This document shows positions 11,856-24,069 of a stretch of DNA of 64,000 bases, piece by piece. A model generated the notes under the pieces. It was not told where the DNA came from. It saw nothing but the letters and a program-made list of their open reading frames with translations, and searched no databases. Within the stretch, counting starts at the first letter, position 1; the number at the start of each line of letters is the position of its first letter. Made by a program: the position numbers and the translations under genes. Source of the DNA: Leptodontidium sp. MPI-SDFR-AT-0119 (taxonomy: Eukaryota; Ascomycota; Leotiomycetes; Helotiales; Leptodontidiaceae); the NCBI GenBank assembly GCA_020726505.1, contig JAHLEZ010000004.1, positions 1,302,001-1,366,000 on the forward strand. The letters are read 5' to 3'.

Positions 11856-14839
11856 TTAAGCTAATTCGTTTACTTCCCTTTGTTTCTCTAGTACTATATT
11901 AAATTCTTTTATTATAGACTCCGAAATAGTCTTATGGCCGCTTTGTTTCTTAATACACTAAGTAGCTTGTTTTATACTAAGCCCCTTTCAGTAAGCGTCT
12001 ATAAAACGTGAAGCTCTATTATAATACCTTTGTAAAGTATTAAGAGGACAAGAATTAAGAGCTTTAAAATAAGCTTCTCGAGCCTAAATTAAAGAGATAT
12101 ATTAATAAAAAGAATTAAAAGGGTAAGTTAGTTATAAAAAGGGTAAGTAAGATGTGATATACTTTTATAAACGTCTCTTTCTACACCTATTAATATAAGT
12201 TCTTATAATAGGCTTAATACATCTTAATCGGGTTTAGCTCGCAGTGAAACTTTAGTAAAAAGAGGCACTTATGACCTCTAATTAATAGTATCTCTTCTAA
12301 AGCTAACTTTTACTTAAAGAAGTCCTTGTAATTAGCTAGAATTCTCGCTAAGTAATAAGTAGTCTTTGTAGTTAAAGGCTAAGAAAGAATAAGGTGACAC
12401 TTCTTTTTAACTTCACTAATACACTTATTAATAAGGCACTTTTTACTTATAATTTGTTAGTAAGTAATTAAATTTTTAAAGACTTACTTACCTGTTAATA
12501 AGTACCCTCTTTCGGCAAGAATTTACTTTAACCCCTTTAGGACTTCTTCGATTATAGTCTTTTTAACTCTCTTTTTATTAAGGTGGCCTTCGATTGGCAC
12601 TTTAATAACCTTCTTAACCTTATAATTAAGCTCTTAAAGAGTGCTAACTAACTCACGAACTCGTTTAGCCTCAGAAATATTAGGAGGAAAGTATATATTC
12701 TGTGAAGTTAGTTAATACTTCCTAAAAGGGAAGGTATAACTAATTTACCTTTTAAGGTAAAGAAGTGCCTCCTTCGCCAGAATTTATAGTAAAAGCGTTT
12801 AAAGCTTTACTTCCTTTATTAGCGTAAGCACTTGATTAGTCGAAAACAAAGACAGCTACCTTATTAAGGTGCTTTTCTTTAAATATATTAATAGCCTCTA
12901 ATACTTATTCGAGTAGTTATTGCGTATCTTAATAAGGAGTCTTTTGAGGGCCACTGGGATAAATGATTTTCCGAGTATCTTTTGAGTTAATCACAAGCCT
13001 TCCTTTAAGACTTATAAAGTCCGAGCAGTAAATAAGACCTCCTTTTGACTTAGAAGGCATTTTTTGTTAATTCTCGTCAAGCTAAATTCACTTAAAGTAC
13101 TCTTTAGCGTGAAAATAACTCTTGTCGTAATAGTATATAACGTGCTCTCTTTCTTTAAAGAGTAAGTTAGGTGTAATAAGTTGTAGTACTCTATTCTCGT
13201 CCTCTTTGTAATTCGTTATAAGAGCTTAATATTCAGTTATTTTCGGAAGAAATACGTCTTGTTAATACTCGATTACGTCAGCTCTCTTGTGGCCGTCGAC
13301 GTAAATACCTTTCTTTTCTTTTATAACGTAAAATCCGAGGCGATTTAATTACTTATAAGTAGCTGTTTTCTTTAGCGGCTTCTACTCCTTTAGTTTTTTA
13401 CCGGCCTTTTTGTGTATACCGGTAGTCTTTCCTAAAAGAGGTTTCTTACTCTTCTTAGCTAAGGCAAGTAAATAAGGTATAATTTCCGTATTAAGAGCGT
13501 GGCGGAATTTCTTTAATGTAACCGTAGTAAGCTTTTGAGCTAATAACTACGTACGACAAGCTTTAAAAACGTCTTTGTTATTGAGGTAAGAACGATTCTT
13601 TTGCTTGCCGCCACGAGTTTCGATTAATAAAGAGCCGTAGGTTCGATAATAAAGATATAAAGCTTTAATTTTGCGGGCAAGCGTTTTTCCGTCTCTAGTA
13701 AGGTGATTACTCTTGGCTACGAGTAAAGAGGCTTCAATTCGACCTCTACGAGGACTCTTTTTTAAGAGATTTTAGACGTATTATTAAATAAGCGAATATT
13801 TAAAGCGTACGCGAGGAAGTAAAAGGAGGTACTTATTATTGATTTGTTCCTTAAGCGAGGTAAGGACTTCCTTATAAGTCTTTGGCGTAGAAGAAGACTT
13901 AAAAGAGAACGTAATAGAATCGCTAATAAGTGAGTCTAATAAAAGCTCGCTTCGTCTACTGTTAATAAACTCTACGTCGTTTAAGTTGTCTAACTTAATA
14001 AAGATATCTTCGGCTTTAATTTCGGCCTCTATTTGAGCGTTAAAGTCTAAATCCTCGTCGTTACTAGAATCGATATCTTCGAATATATCTTCTTCTTATA
14101 GAGGTTAAGGTAATAGTAAAGGTTTTGGCTTAAAGAAAGTAGAGAGAGGTTATTAAGATTTATTAATTAAAGGCGTTTAATTGACCCGTTAAAGAGATAT
14201 TTGACGATTTAACTCTCTTTGAGCTACCTTAGCTCGTTAAATAGTTGCTAAAGACTTTTCCTTAATAGGAGTTAGTTTACTCTTATAAGAGCCTTTAGAT
14301 TTTAATAATAAGTTAGTTATATATATATATATATATAAAGAAGTTAATTACTTACTAAGGATTAACGTATTAATTACTTTCTCTAAAGGCATATAGAAGT
14401 TACCCTTTGAGTCGATTATTGACTAACGAAAGAACTTAGAGCGTTTAAACTCGTCAGCTACTTCCTTCTTAATATCTAATTCGTCGCTTTCTTTCTTGTC
14501 TAGCTTATTTGGGCCTAACTCTTTAAGATCTTAATTTAAATACTCGTTATTACAAGTAATATTATCTTCTTCTTCTTTAATCTCGCTCTTTAATTTACTA
14601 ATCGCTTAAGCTCTTTCCTTTTTAGATTCCGAATCGATTTAACTACTATTAAAAGCAGTAAGTGTAGAGGTGTAGTTTAGTTTAGTAAGTCGTAAAGGTA
14701 AGTGAAGTGTAGCGGAGGTAAAGCTTAAGGCTTAAGATTCTAGTGTTTTTTGACGAGGACGCTTTGTAATTAGCTTAATAGGCGATCTAGGAGGTGATTT
14801 CGCTAGCGTAACACTTCGATTTCGCTTTAAAGGAGCTAT
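11856..14839 (-). pseudogene. DDE transposase of copy B, RIP-inactivated, start codon lost
   Basis: The minus strand reads the same protein as copy D, from a start position that is now ATA instead of ATG (14837-14839) to a TAA at 11856-11858 after NELA. Catalytic-region blocks are recognisable (YYYDKSYF-like, VFVFD-S-like, ELNP-E-like) but broken by stops, all explained by C-to-T or G-to-A. No function expected. Confidence 0.8.
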
Positions 14840-15286
14840 ATTAGCTCTTATAAAGGTGTAGTAGTTATAGTAGTTATAAAGGTAAAGTAATATAAGATAG
14901 GTTTAACGTTAAAGTTAAAGATATTTTGCCTCGCTTAAGTGTTAAGCTAGAACTTTACTTTATAAAAAAAAAAGTAAAAACTTAACATTTTTAAAAACTT
15001 TCTAATTTAAATTACGTGTACGAGTAAGGGGAGTAAAATATACTAATTAGAATTTTTTTATAAGCCCTAACAAAAAAGTTATATTTATATAAAGAAAAAT
15101 TAATCAAAAATTCTAAAAATAATTTTTTTTTTAATATATTTAAGTATAACTTTTTAATTACATAGTAAAATAAAAAAAGTAAATAAGCTAAATAGTCTTA
15201 TATAATAAAGCGTAACTTTTAATAAAAAAATAACCCCACTTTTTTAAAGTCTAAAAACTTACTGTGTTTGAAGCGGTCTGACTGTA

Positions 15287-15827
15287 GGCTTAAACGAGAG
15301 ATACACGTTTATTTAATTATCACATATAATCGCGCGACTAGAGTATCTTACGAGCGCAAGAAAAAGAAATCTTTAGCTTTTTCTTTTTCTACAATACAGT
15401 TTTAGGTTTACCATCTTTATATCTTGGCTTAAAGGGAGTAATAAAGTGGAATTATAATAGTAGTAATAGTAGTTTAATTATAGTACGTTATTTAAGAGGC
15501 GAAGTTTAGTGTTTCGGTTTTAAGATAAAAAAGCGGGATAAGTAGATAAAGAACTTAAAGAAAGGGGTATACGATTAATGAGGTTATAAAATACTTAGTT
15601 CTTATAAAAGCTTTAAAAAATTGCATTATTATATTAAAGTTATAATAAATAAGAGTTACAAGAAATAAGAAAGAGAAAAAGAGGCGTTTTTAAGTATTAA
15701 GATTAATGTATGTTAAGGCTATATAATGGCTTTCTACTAGGCCAATCGTAAATGTCATTATACGATTTATAATTATAATCAATAAAGATAAGAGGGTATT
15801 TTTATAAAAGGGCTTAAAAAGTAAGGC
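15287..15827. other. AT-rich repeat remnant right of DDE copy B
   Basis: RIP-type sequence with no readable protein. It may continue the LTR-like fragment left of copy B. A palindromic AAAAAGAAATC / AGCTTTTTCTTTTTC purine-pyrimidine patch lies near 15360-15392. No gene is supported; the minus frame at 15690-16034 crosses an LTR boundary and is not a gene. Confidence 0.4.
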
Positions 15828-16128
15828 TGTTACGGCTGGCAAGAGGTTAATACAGCGAGTTGACTCTAGCTTTGTATTTAGGCCTAAAGCTACGCTCAGA
15901 ATCGAGAAGAAAAGACAAAGAAGAAAAGGAGAGCTCTCTATAAAAGAAAGCTCGAGTATAAATATATAAAGGACCCTCCTAATAAGGCCTAGCATAGTCG
16001 GGGGCCATTTATCCACATGTCGCATACTCGCCACCTAGTCTTCCTTATTAGGCTTAGCGCCGTCGCATAGCCAGCGATATTACGAGCCCGTGTCGGTTAG
16101 AATACGAGGCGCATCGGAGGTCGTAACA
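15828..16128. repeat. Solo LTR, family TGTTACGGC...GTCGTAACA (301 bp)
   Basis: The ends are matched inverted TGTTACG / CGTAACA, as in LTRs. The inside has a GAGCTCTC / GCTCGAGTATAAATATA promoter-like region near 15930-15965. Partial copies occur at 17128-17320 and 52680-52872. No internal coding sequence is attached and no 5-bp duplication is seen, so it is a solo or rearranged LTR. Confidence 0.6.
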
Positions 16129-16581
16129 ACTAATATAACTCTTCTAACCTTAAGTATACTCTATATAAGGTTAGAGATTTCTACCTTAGTTACCTTAAGT
16201 AAGTAAGACCCCCTGCTAAGCTACTTAAATAAATTAAGGCGTAAGAAGACAGCGTTAACGACTGTAACGACTTCGATGGCGATAAAGAAATAAACTAACG
16301 CTCGAGGACGAGCTTTTTTTTAAAAAGGGAGGTAGTGTAACGACCGGCGATGCTTAGAGCCTCATTTCCACTGGCTCTACTTAGTACTTCCCGATTAGGA
16401 CGTATCGAGATTACTATAATGCTAAGTATACTAACCTTTTATATATAAACCTCTTTTTTCTTTACCTTCTTTCCTTTATAATTATAGATTCTAAGTTAAT
16501 ACTTAATATTGTCATATGTCTTGTATTAATATGTGAGGCGCCAGTTACACGTGATTACCGTCTTTCTAGGGCAGCGTCACA
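16129..16581 (+). mobile_element. 3' end of a chromodomain Ty3/gypsy element (same family as 44.6-52.7 kb)
   Basis: The left part reads the end of a gypsy polyprotein (FYLSYLK-VRPP, then the TFA-rich tail ending GRAF-like), as at 44820-44845 plus 52303-52430. A polypurine tract (AAAAAGGGAGG, 16322-16332) precedes a 246-bp LTR (16336-16581) starting TGTAACGAC and ending GCGTCACA. The rest of the element is missing. Transitions relative to the other copies are RIP-type. Confidence 0.75.
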
Positions 16582-17127
16582 GTACCACCCGAGTATAATA
16601 ACATTAATTAATAGTTAATTACTTAGCTATTAATTAATAAGTATTAGTAAAACTCGAAGGTTTTAAGTAGCGAGTGTCCCTCGATTACGAAGAATATTCC
16701 GAAGCCGGCGAGTATATATACTCGAGTAAAAGACAAGAAATAATATAACCCGTCGAATTCAAATCACTTATAAGCCCAGAGTAAGTGATAAGAACTACTT
16801 GATTCGACTAAGACACCTCGAAACCCCTTTATCTTACCGTAGCCGACCTCCTGCATACCTCTTCTACACGCCTCAGAATCGTCAAACGTTAACCTCTTTA
16901 TTAAGCCAACTCAACGATACCCCTCTTTACCTTTTAACACCTCGCTAAACGTTAACCTCTTTATTAAGCCAGCTCAACGATGTTACGACCTAGGATCGTA
17001 CCCCTGATATAGTCGAATAGCTGAATTGGCCTCCAACCAATTCATGTACCCTTTTGGGCCCGCTGGCTCGGTGGTAAATCTATTCACCTACCGGTCGTAC
17101 TGCTATGAGCGTCAGTCGTCACAGATA
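16582..17127. other. Unclassified repeat-derived segment with a spaced direct repeat
   Basis: No gene is seen. A 36-bp sequence beginning AAACGTTAACCTC is present at 16884-16919 and again at 16947-16982, 63 bp apart, with one or two changes. The right end (GTCAGTCGTCACA at about 17110-17122) resembles the end of the 247-bp gypsy LTR family. This may be a broken retroelement leader. Confidence 0.4.
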
Positions 17128-17320
17128 TGTTAAGGCTGGCAAGAGGTTGGTACGGCGAGTAGACTCTAGCTTTGTATTTGGGCTTAATGCTAAGCTCAGA
17201 ATCGAGAAGAAAAGACAAGGAGAAAAGGAGAGCTTTCTGTAAGAGAAGCTCGAGTATAAATACACGAAGATCCCTCCTAATAGGGCCTAGCGTGGTCGAG
17301 CGCCATTCACATCAACATGA
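17128..17320. repeat. Truncated LTR of the TGTTACGGC family
   Basis: From TGTTAAGGCTGGCAAGAGG at 17128 the sequence follows the solo LTR at 15828 through the GCTCGAGTATAAATACA promoter-like box to GCGCCATTCACATCAA, then diverges. The last 100 bp of the LTR are missing. Confidence 0.6.
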
Positions 17321-17554
17321 AAGAAACTCAATATTCTGGAACCGTGAATGCGTTGTTGTATTCTCTAGGTAAGTTGAGGCTACAGCTAAGAATAAAGGCT
17401 CGACGCCATAGTCCGTGCACCACTACCCTTAATAAGTAGGAGCCCTTTATAAGTCCCCCTATAGCAAGTCTCGCCCTGAGACCTTCCTAAATATCTAACT
17501 AAAAGTAATATATGTACTAACTTTAACTAATTTAATATTAAGCCTAAGTAACTC
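17321..17554. other. Unclassified AT-rich segment left of DDE copy C
   Basis: A short patch (17321-17360) has normal composition, then RIP-type sequence follows. No protein could be read. It flanks the TA target of copy C. Confidence 0.35.
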
Positions 17555-17999
17555 TATAGTCGGACCGTATCAAACACGGTAAATTTTTAGACTTTAAAAA
17601 AGTGGAGATATTTTTTAATTAAAAGTTACGCCTTTAAAAACAATATAATTTAGCCTTCTAGTTTTTTTTTATTTTACTAAGTAATTAAAAAGTTATAGTT
17701 AAATATATTAAAAAAAAATCGATTTTTAAAAAAATAAGTCCTTTTTCTTTACCAAGGAATAACTTTTTTAATAAGACTTATAAAAAAAATCTAATAAGTA
17801 CATTTTACTCCTCTTAGTCGTGCACGTTTTTTAAATTAAAAAGTTTTTAAAAATATTAAAGTTTACACTTTTTTTATTTATAACTTTTAAAGCTTAAAAA
17901 TTAAGCGAGTTAAAATATCTTTAACTTTTAACGTTCAAAAAACTTTTATTTTATACTCATAATAACTACTATATAACTATAAGCTTAAATATACTTATT

Positions 18000-20900
18000 A
18001 TAGCTTCTTTAAAGCGAAATCGAAGCGCTACCCTTACTAAATCACTCCTAGAATCGCCTATTAAGTTAATCATAAAGCGTTCTCGTTAAGAAACACTAGA
18101 ATCCTCTATTATTTCTATTACACTTCCCTTGCCCTTACGACCTATAAAAACTACTTTTATTATTACGCCTATTACTTTTAATAATAATTAAGTCGACGAA
18201 TTAGATTCCAAGGACGAAAATACGCTAGCTCTAGTAATTAGTGAACTAGAAAGTAAAGGAGGATTAAAGAGTAAAAAAGAAAATAATATTACTTATAATA
18301 ATAAGTATTTAAATCAAAATCTTAAAGAGCTAGGCCCGGATAAGCTAGATAAGGAGGATACAGACGAATTAGATGCTAAGAATAAAGTAAGCGAAGAGTT
18401 TAAACGCTCTAAGTACTTTAGTTAGTCAGTTATTAATTTAAAAAGTAAACTTGGCTTTAAGTTACCTTCTAAAGTAATAACTACTTTTTAAACGTTTAGT
18501 ATATAATTTAATCCTTTATAAGTATATTAATTAACTTATATTTTAGTTCCTAAAGGCCCTCATCGAAGTAAATTAGCCCCTATCGAAATAAAGGGGTTAA
18601 ATACTTAAAAGCGAGCTAAAGCTACTTAACGAGAGTTAAATCGTTAAATCTCACTTTAAAAGCTCGCTAAAACACTTTTAATTATAAAGTCAACTACTTA
18701 ATAATCTCTCTCTACTTTTTTTACGCCAAAACTACTATTACTACCTCTATAAAAAGAAGATATATTCGAAGATATCGATTCTAACGACGACGACGAAAAT
18801 TCAGATTTTAACGCTTTAATAAAAATAGAGTTTAAAGCCGAAGATAACTTAACTAAGTTAAACGATTTAAACGATATCGAGTTTCTTAATAATAAACGAC
18901 GCGAGCTCTTATTAGACTCTTTAATTAGTGACGCTATTAATACGTCTCTAAAAGCTTCTTTTACACTAAGAACTTATAGAGAAGTACTAGACTCGATTAA
19001 GAAATAAGTTAATAATAAACAGCTTCTTCTTTTACTTTAATTATACTTTAAATACTCACTTATTTAATAATACGTCTAAAACCTCTTAAAAAAGAGTCCT
19101 TGTAAAGGTCGAATTAAAGCCTCTCTTTTAATAACATAAAGTAATTATCTTATAATTAATAAAATAACTCTTGCTTATAAAATTAAAGCTTTATTCCTTT
19201 ATTACCGCGCTTATAGATATTTACTTATTAAAACTAAAAGAGGAAAACGTAAGAGTCAGTCTTATTTAAATAATAAAGACGTTTTTAAGGCTTATAAAAT
19301 ATAATTATTAGCTTAAAAGCTCGCTATAGTTACTCTTAAAGGCTTTCGACACGCGCTTAATTCAGAAATTATACTTCACTTACTTGCTTTAACTAAAAAG
19401 AGTAAGAAACCTCTTTTAAGAAAGACTACTAATACACGTAATAAAGCCGGTAAAAAACCCAAGGAATAAAAACCTCTTAGTAAAACAGTTACTTATAAGT
19501 AATTAAATCGTCTTAAATTTCACGCTACTAAGGAAAAGAAAGGGGTTTATATAAATAATTATAAAAGAGAAAATATAATCGAGTATTATTAAAAGGTTTA
19601 TTATACTTTCCCTTTTAAGAAGTATTTACTAATAATTTATTAAGAGTTTCTATTATAAATAGCTTACTATTAATCGCTTACTATAAATTATAAAAAAGAC
19701 GCTAATAAAGTATTATAACTTATTACACTTAACTTACCCTTTAAAGAAAGAGAGTATATTATTTACTATTACGACGAGAGTTATTTTTACGTTAAGGAGT
19801 ATTTTAAGTGAATTTAACTTAACGAAAATTAATAAAAAATACCTTTAAAAAGTAAAGGAGGCTTTATTTACTACTTTGACTTTATAAGTCTTAAAGGGAG
19901 ACTTATAATTAGTTTAAAAGATACTCAGGAAATCATTTATCTTAGTAAGCCGCAAAAGACGCCTTATTAAGATATAAAGTAACTACTTAATTAAGTTAAG
20001 TGAGCTATTAATATATTCGAAGAAAAACACTTAAATAAGACAGCCGTCTTTATATTCGACTAATTAAGTGCTTACGCTAATAAGGGAGATAACACTTTAA
20101 ACGCCTTTATAATAAATCTTAGAGAGGGTGGAGCTCTTTTACCTTAAAAGGTTAGTTATACCTTCCCTTTTAAGAAGTATTTATTAACTGACTTTTAGAA
20201 TATAACTTTTCCTCTTAATATTAGTAAAGTTAAGTAAGCTCGTGGGCTAGTTAAGACTCTTTAAGAGCTTAATTATAAAGTCGAAAAGACTATTAAGGTA
20301 GTAATTAAAGGCCACCTAAATAAAAAGAGAGTTAAAAAGACTATAACCGAAGAAGTCCCAAAGGGGATTAAGGTAATTCTTGCCGAGAGAGGCTGTTTAC
20401 TGATTAGTAAGTAATTTCTATTTATTAAGTTAATTACTAATAATTATAAGTAAAAATTACCTTGTTATTAAGTGCTTAAGTAAAGCTAAGAAGAATTATA
20501 ACTTAATTTTATTTTAGCCTCTAAAAAAGCTTATAACTTATTACTTAGCGAGAATTCTAATTAATTATAAAGACTTTTTTAAGTAAAAGTCGGCGCTTAA
20601 AGAAGTATTATTAACTCGAGGCTATAAGTGTTTATTTTTATTAAAATTCTACTACGAGCTAAACTTAATTGAGATATATTAGGCCTACTATAAGAACTTA
20701 TATTAACAGGTTTAAAAAGAGACGTTTCTAGAGGTATATTATATAACTTTATTTATATATATATATTAATTTATATTTTTAGGCTAGAGAAGCTTATTTT
20801 AAAGCTTTAAATTCTTGTCCTCTTAATATACTACGAAAGTATTATAATAAAGCTTCACGCTTTATAAATACTTATCGAAAAGGACTTAGTGTTAAATAAG

Positions 20901-21009
20901 CCACTTAGTATATTAAGAAATAAAGTAGCTATAAAACTATTTCAGAGATTATAATAAAGGAGTTTAATATAATTCTGGAAGCTAGGCAAGAAGTAGACGA
21001 ATTAGCTTA
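18000..21009 (+). pseudogene. DDE transposase of copy C, RIP-inactivated, start codon lost
   Basis: The start position is ATA (18000-18002) followed by the conserved A-S-L-K-R-N-R-S context; the last codons read DELA then TAA. Blocks of the family are visible (acidic region about 18190-18400; YYYDESYF at about 19760; GGFIYYFDFI at about 19860; ELNLIEIY at about 20655-20680) but nearly every Gln and Trp codon is a stop. Confidence 0.75.
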
Positions 21010-21071
21010 ATTAGTTAGATTTTGTATTTATTTACTAGCGCGGTAGCTAGCTCAGCAGTTATAAAAGTACT

Positions 21072-21330
21072 TTATAAAGAGTAATAGTTTAAATCCGAAT
21101 TAAGAATCTCTCTCTCTAACTCTATAGAATCGTTATTTAACTTAGCCTCTTTAAATGTAATAACTCCTCTAGCCTATTAATATAATATGCCTAAATCGTT
21201 ATTAGTAGTCCACTTTTGCCCCCCTATAATTACTTTAGCCTTAACCCTCTTTCTTACTTATAATAAAGTTTTAATAAGCCTCTTAGAGCCTTCGGCAACT
21301 TATCTTATGTAATACTTTACTATTATAGCT
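21072..21330 (-). pseudogene. Second, convergent small gene of DDE element (copy C)
   Basis: Reading the minus strand leftward gives EGSKRLIKTLL, KRVKAKVI, QKWTTNNDLG, ARGVITFKEAK and REILNSDLNYYSL before TAA at 21072-21074. This aligns with the copy B and E protein over its whole length, but with substitutions that RIP alone does not produce (for example GG where B has LE). There may be a frameshift near 21130. It indicates a diverged but related gene. Confidence 0.45.
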
Positions 21331-21954
21331 CCTTAAATAAAGAGGTAATAAAGAGATAAACTTAAAAAATAATAAGCTAATAACTTATTAATAAGTTAGT
21401 ATATTAAACGAGATTTTTAGATTTTTATAAAAAAAGAATATATTAAATAAAAGACGTAGTATTATACTTATAACGTAGGGATTTTAACGCTAATAACTAA
21501 TTATTAATATATATTAACTTATTATTTATTATTATAAGATATAATATTATATAATATAAGTAATATTATATAATAAATATTAATTAGATTATTTTTAAAC
21601 TTTTCTTAAATATAGAATTCTTTATATTTTGAATTTAAGTAGGGCTTATTAAAGATTTTAGAATTATTTTCTTATAAAAACTTTTATTTAGATTTATAAT
21701 AAATTTAAAAGTAAAAGGTTTTCTAGAATATTTATTATAAGTTTTTTAAAACGTATATATAAAAAATAAAAATCTCTAAAAAAATAAGTCTATTAAGATA
21801 TTACCTTTTTAAATACTTAAATTCGAAAACTAGCCTAATCGGGACAAAAAGTGAGTCTTTATAACGCTAGTAATTAGGCGTATATTTTAAATTAAATAGA
21901 TTCTTTATAATATATACTTTTTAGAATTACTGTGTTTAATGCGGTCCGACTATA

Positions 21955-22165
21955 TATTATCACTCCTTTAATTAATCGTCTTAATTAACTATAATAATAA
22001 AAAGGCAAGCCGATTAATATAGTTATCTTACTTACTTTAATAATCGACCGCCGGCGAATTAACTTTCCCTTTTTAATAACTAACTTAAGAAACACTAACG
22101 TCTTAATTAGTCGGAAGTTCCTCGAGTATTACGACTTAAAGGAATCTTATATAAAGAACTGTAAT
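21955..22165. other. AT-rich segment between DDE copy C and copia-1
   Basis: This 211-bp stretch is the left insertion flank of copia-1 and ends with its GTAAT target duplicate. It holds CpG-containing RIP-type sequence with no readable protein. It should once have been continuous with 32201 onward. Confidence 0.4.
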
Positions 22166-22439
22166 TGTTAGTACCTAACTAAGGTTCGATACCTGATATT
22201 AAGGCGATAAAGAATATAATAAGTGAAGTTTAATTAAGTATATTTTATATATTCCTTTTGTATAAAAGGGAAAGTTACTTTAAATATATTAAGTACTAAA
22301 CCCTATAGCTTATATAAGTATTACTTATACGAAACTAAGAGGTAAGGTATAAAACTAAGCTTTATTGAGCTAAGAGAGACGATTATCTTTAGAAGTTATT
22401 AAAATAAGAGAATGCCCCTTAGTTAAGGCTATTTTAATA
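22166..22439 (-). repeat. 3' LTR of copia-1
   Basis: 274 bp, same length as the other LTR. Differences between the two are almost entirely C/T and G/A transitions, as expected from RIP. The polypurine tract on the minus strand (AAAAGAAGAG-like) lies just inside it at about 22444-22460. Confidence 0.85.
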
Positions 22440-23032
22440 CTAATAACTCTTCTTTTATTAAAAGAAAAACTCTTTTACCTTCTTTTTTTCTCTTTTATAT
22501 AAAGTACGCGTAACTTAATGTATTATTTTTAGCTCCTCTTTTCCTTTTATATAAAGTACGTGCCTTATATGACTTCGGCTCGTTATATTAAATAGTGATT
22601 ACTTTAAGAAGAAACGACTTCGTTTTTTTTTATATGTCTCTTGTTAATTAGTTATTAACTTTTCTTATATATAAAAGAGATTTTTTAAATTCCCTTTTCT
22701 CTTCTTTTTCTCTTTTTCTTTAACTAATAGTAATAGTAATAATAGTAATAATAAGTCCCCTTTTCTTCTTTATATAACTCTTCTCTTCTTTAGATATTTT
22801 CTATATAACTTAAGATAACCTTATATAAATCGGCGTTTCTCTTTTCCGCCTTGTTTATAAGGTAATCTAATTTGTTATTACTGTGTACTAACGAAAGGTC
22901 TTCCGTAGGCCATAATATTATTACTACTATTATAACTAAGTAAGTACTCTCCCTTATACGAAGTCTACCCCCTCGAGACTAGCTTCGCACAGCTACTATA
23001 ACATTAGTGAAGTAGTACTAACGCCTGCGTAA

Positions 23033-23090
23033 TTACACTATATTACACTATATTACACTATATTACACTATATTATACTATATAATATTA
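23033..23090. repeat. Tandem decamer array (ATTACACTAT)5
   Basis: The decamer is repeated about five times; the last copies have C changed to T. It sits in the non-coding stretch between the RNase H domain and the 3' LTR of copia-1. Confidence 0.8.
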
Positions 23091-24069
23091 GTCTTTTTCT
23101 CTTTATATAAGTTAACCTTTATCCCTAAGATATAGTTTCTCGTATGAACCTCTAGTCCTTTTGTCTAAGAACTAATATCATATAAAGCCCTTATTTTCTT
23201 TAACGCTATTAATGCCGCGTTAATTACTACTAACGCTAACGCTTAGCTTATATTCATTATCGGCGGGTAGTAATTAGGCCTATTATATTATAATACGTTA
23301 TAATAAATAATCTTAGTTATATTAAGACGTAATGTCGCCTTCGTATAAGGGCGCATTACACTTTAGTAGCTTATAATATATCGGCCTTCGTACGTTAATG
23401 CCCTCTTAATTTAATCGAGAAGTATTATTTAAGTTGTTTTTTATATTAAATATTCCCGGCGTAGCTTAATACCTTTCCCTAATTATGCTTTAGTTTAAGG
23501 TCATTTTAAGGATAACTATAATAATTATAAGTAGCGAGATTATATTATTTGTTATAATCCCTTTCTTAAGGACTTATTATCTAATAACGAAGGTTTAAGA
23601 AACGAGAGTAATAAAGTTTAAGTAGTTATTATGTGGAGGGCACTATAAGGACTTATTATTAGACTTATATAAAGGGGCTTAATAAAAGATAAATCTAAAA
23701 ATACTTTAATTGTTTTATAACTTTGTACGTATCTTTTATATTCTTTTTTATTTATAAGTATAATTCCTTTTTATAATTAAGCTTTTTGGTATTATATAGA
23801 GGCTCCTTTTAAGTAAATAGACTTAAGCTTATCTTTAACCTTTGCGTAGTACTTAAGATAAGTACTTTGTATAAGAGCTTATATAAAGGAAACTAATAGA
23901 GATTTCTTTTAATCGATTTATTATTAGATTATTATTAAATAGTTAGTCGTTAGATAGTCGATTATTATATTAGATATTATTTGTTTAGTCGAGAAATATA
24001 TAACTATTATTTCGTATAGTATTTAAATAAGTAACTAAAGTAAAATAAAAACACGTATTTAATAAATAA

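Larger units (their letters stand above)
10691..15284 (-). mobile_element. DDE transposon copy B, full length (4594 bp), RIP-mutated
   Basis: Both terminal inverted repeats are present: CAGTCGGACCGCTTCAAACA at 10691 and its inverse ending CTGACTG-like at 15284, flanked on both sides by TA (10689-10690, 15285-15286), as for Tc1/mariner/IS630-type target sites. The transposase is on the minus strand (11856-14839). A second small frame lies on the plus strand at 11533-11790, convergent with it. Element E has nearly the same length (4595 bp) and layout, so B and E are one subfamily; copy D is 460 bp shorter. Confidence 0.9.
17557..21952 (+). mobile_element. DDE transposon copy C, full length (4396 bp), heavily RIP-mutated
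   Basis: The 5' repeat begins TAGTCGGACCGTATCAAACA at 17557 (first base C changed to T) and the 3' repeat ends GCGGTCCGACTA at 21952 (final G changed to A), flanked by TA at 17555-17556 and 21953-21954. The transposase is on the plus strand (18000-21009). The convergent second gene is readable on the minus strand at about 21072-21330. It is one of the most decayed copies. Confidence 0.85.

Noticed and set aside
15690..16034. 114-codon minus-strand frame
   Set aside because: It crosses the boundary of the solo LTR and AT-rich debris and contains no recognisable domain.
22166..22210. tRNA-like T-arm sequence GGTTCGATACC
   Set aside because: It is inside the copia-1 LTR, is present in RIPed form in the partner LTR, and no cloverleaf can be drawn around it.
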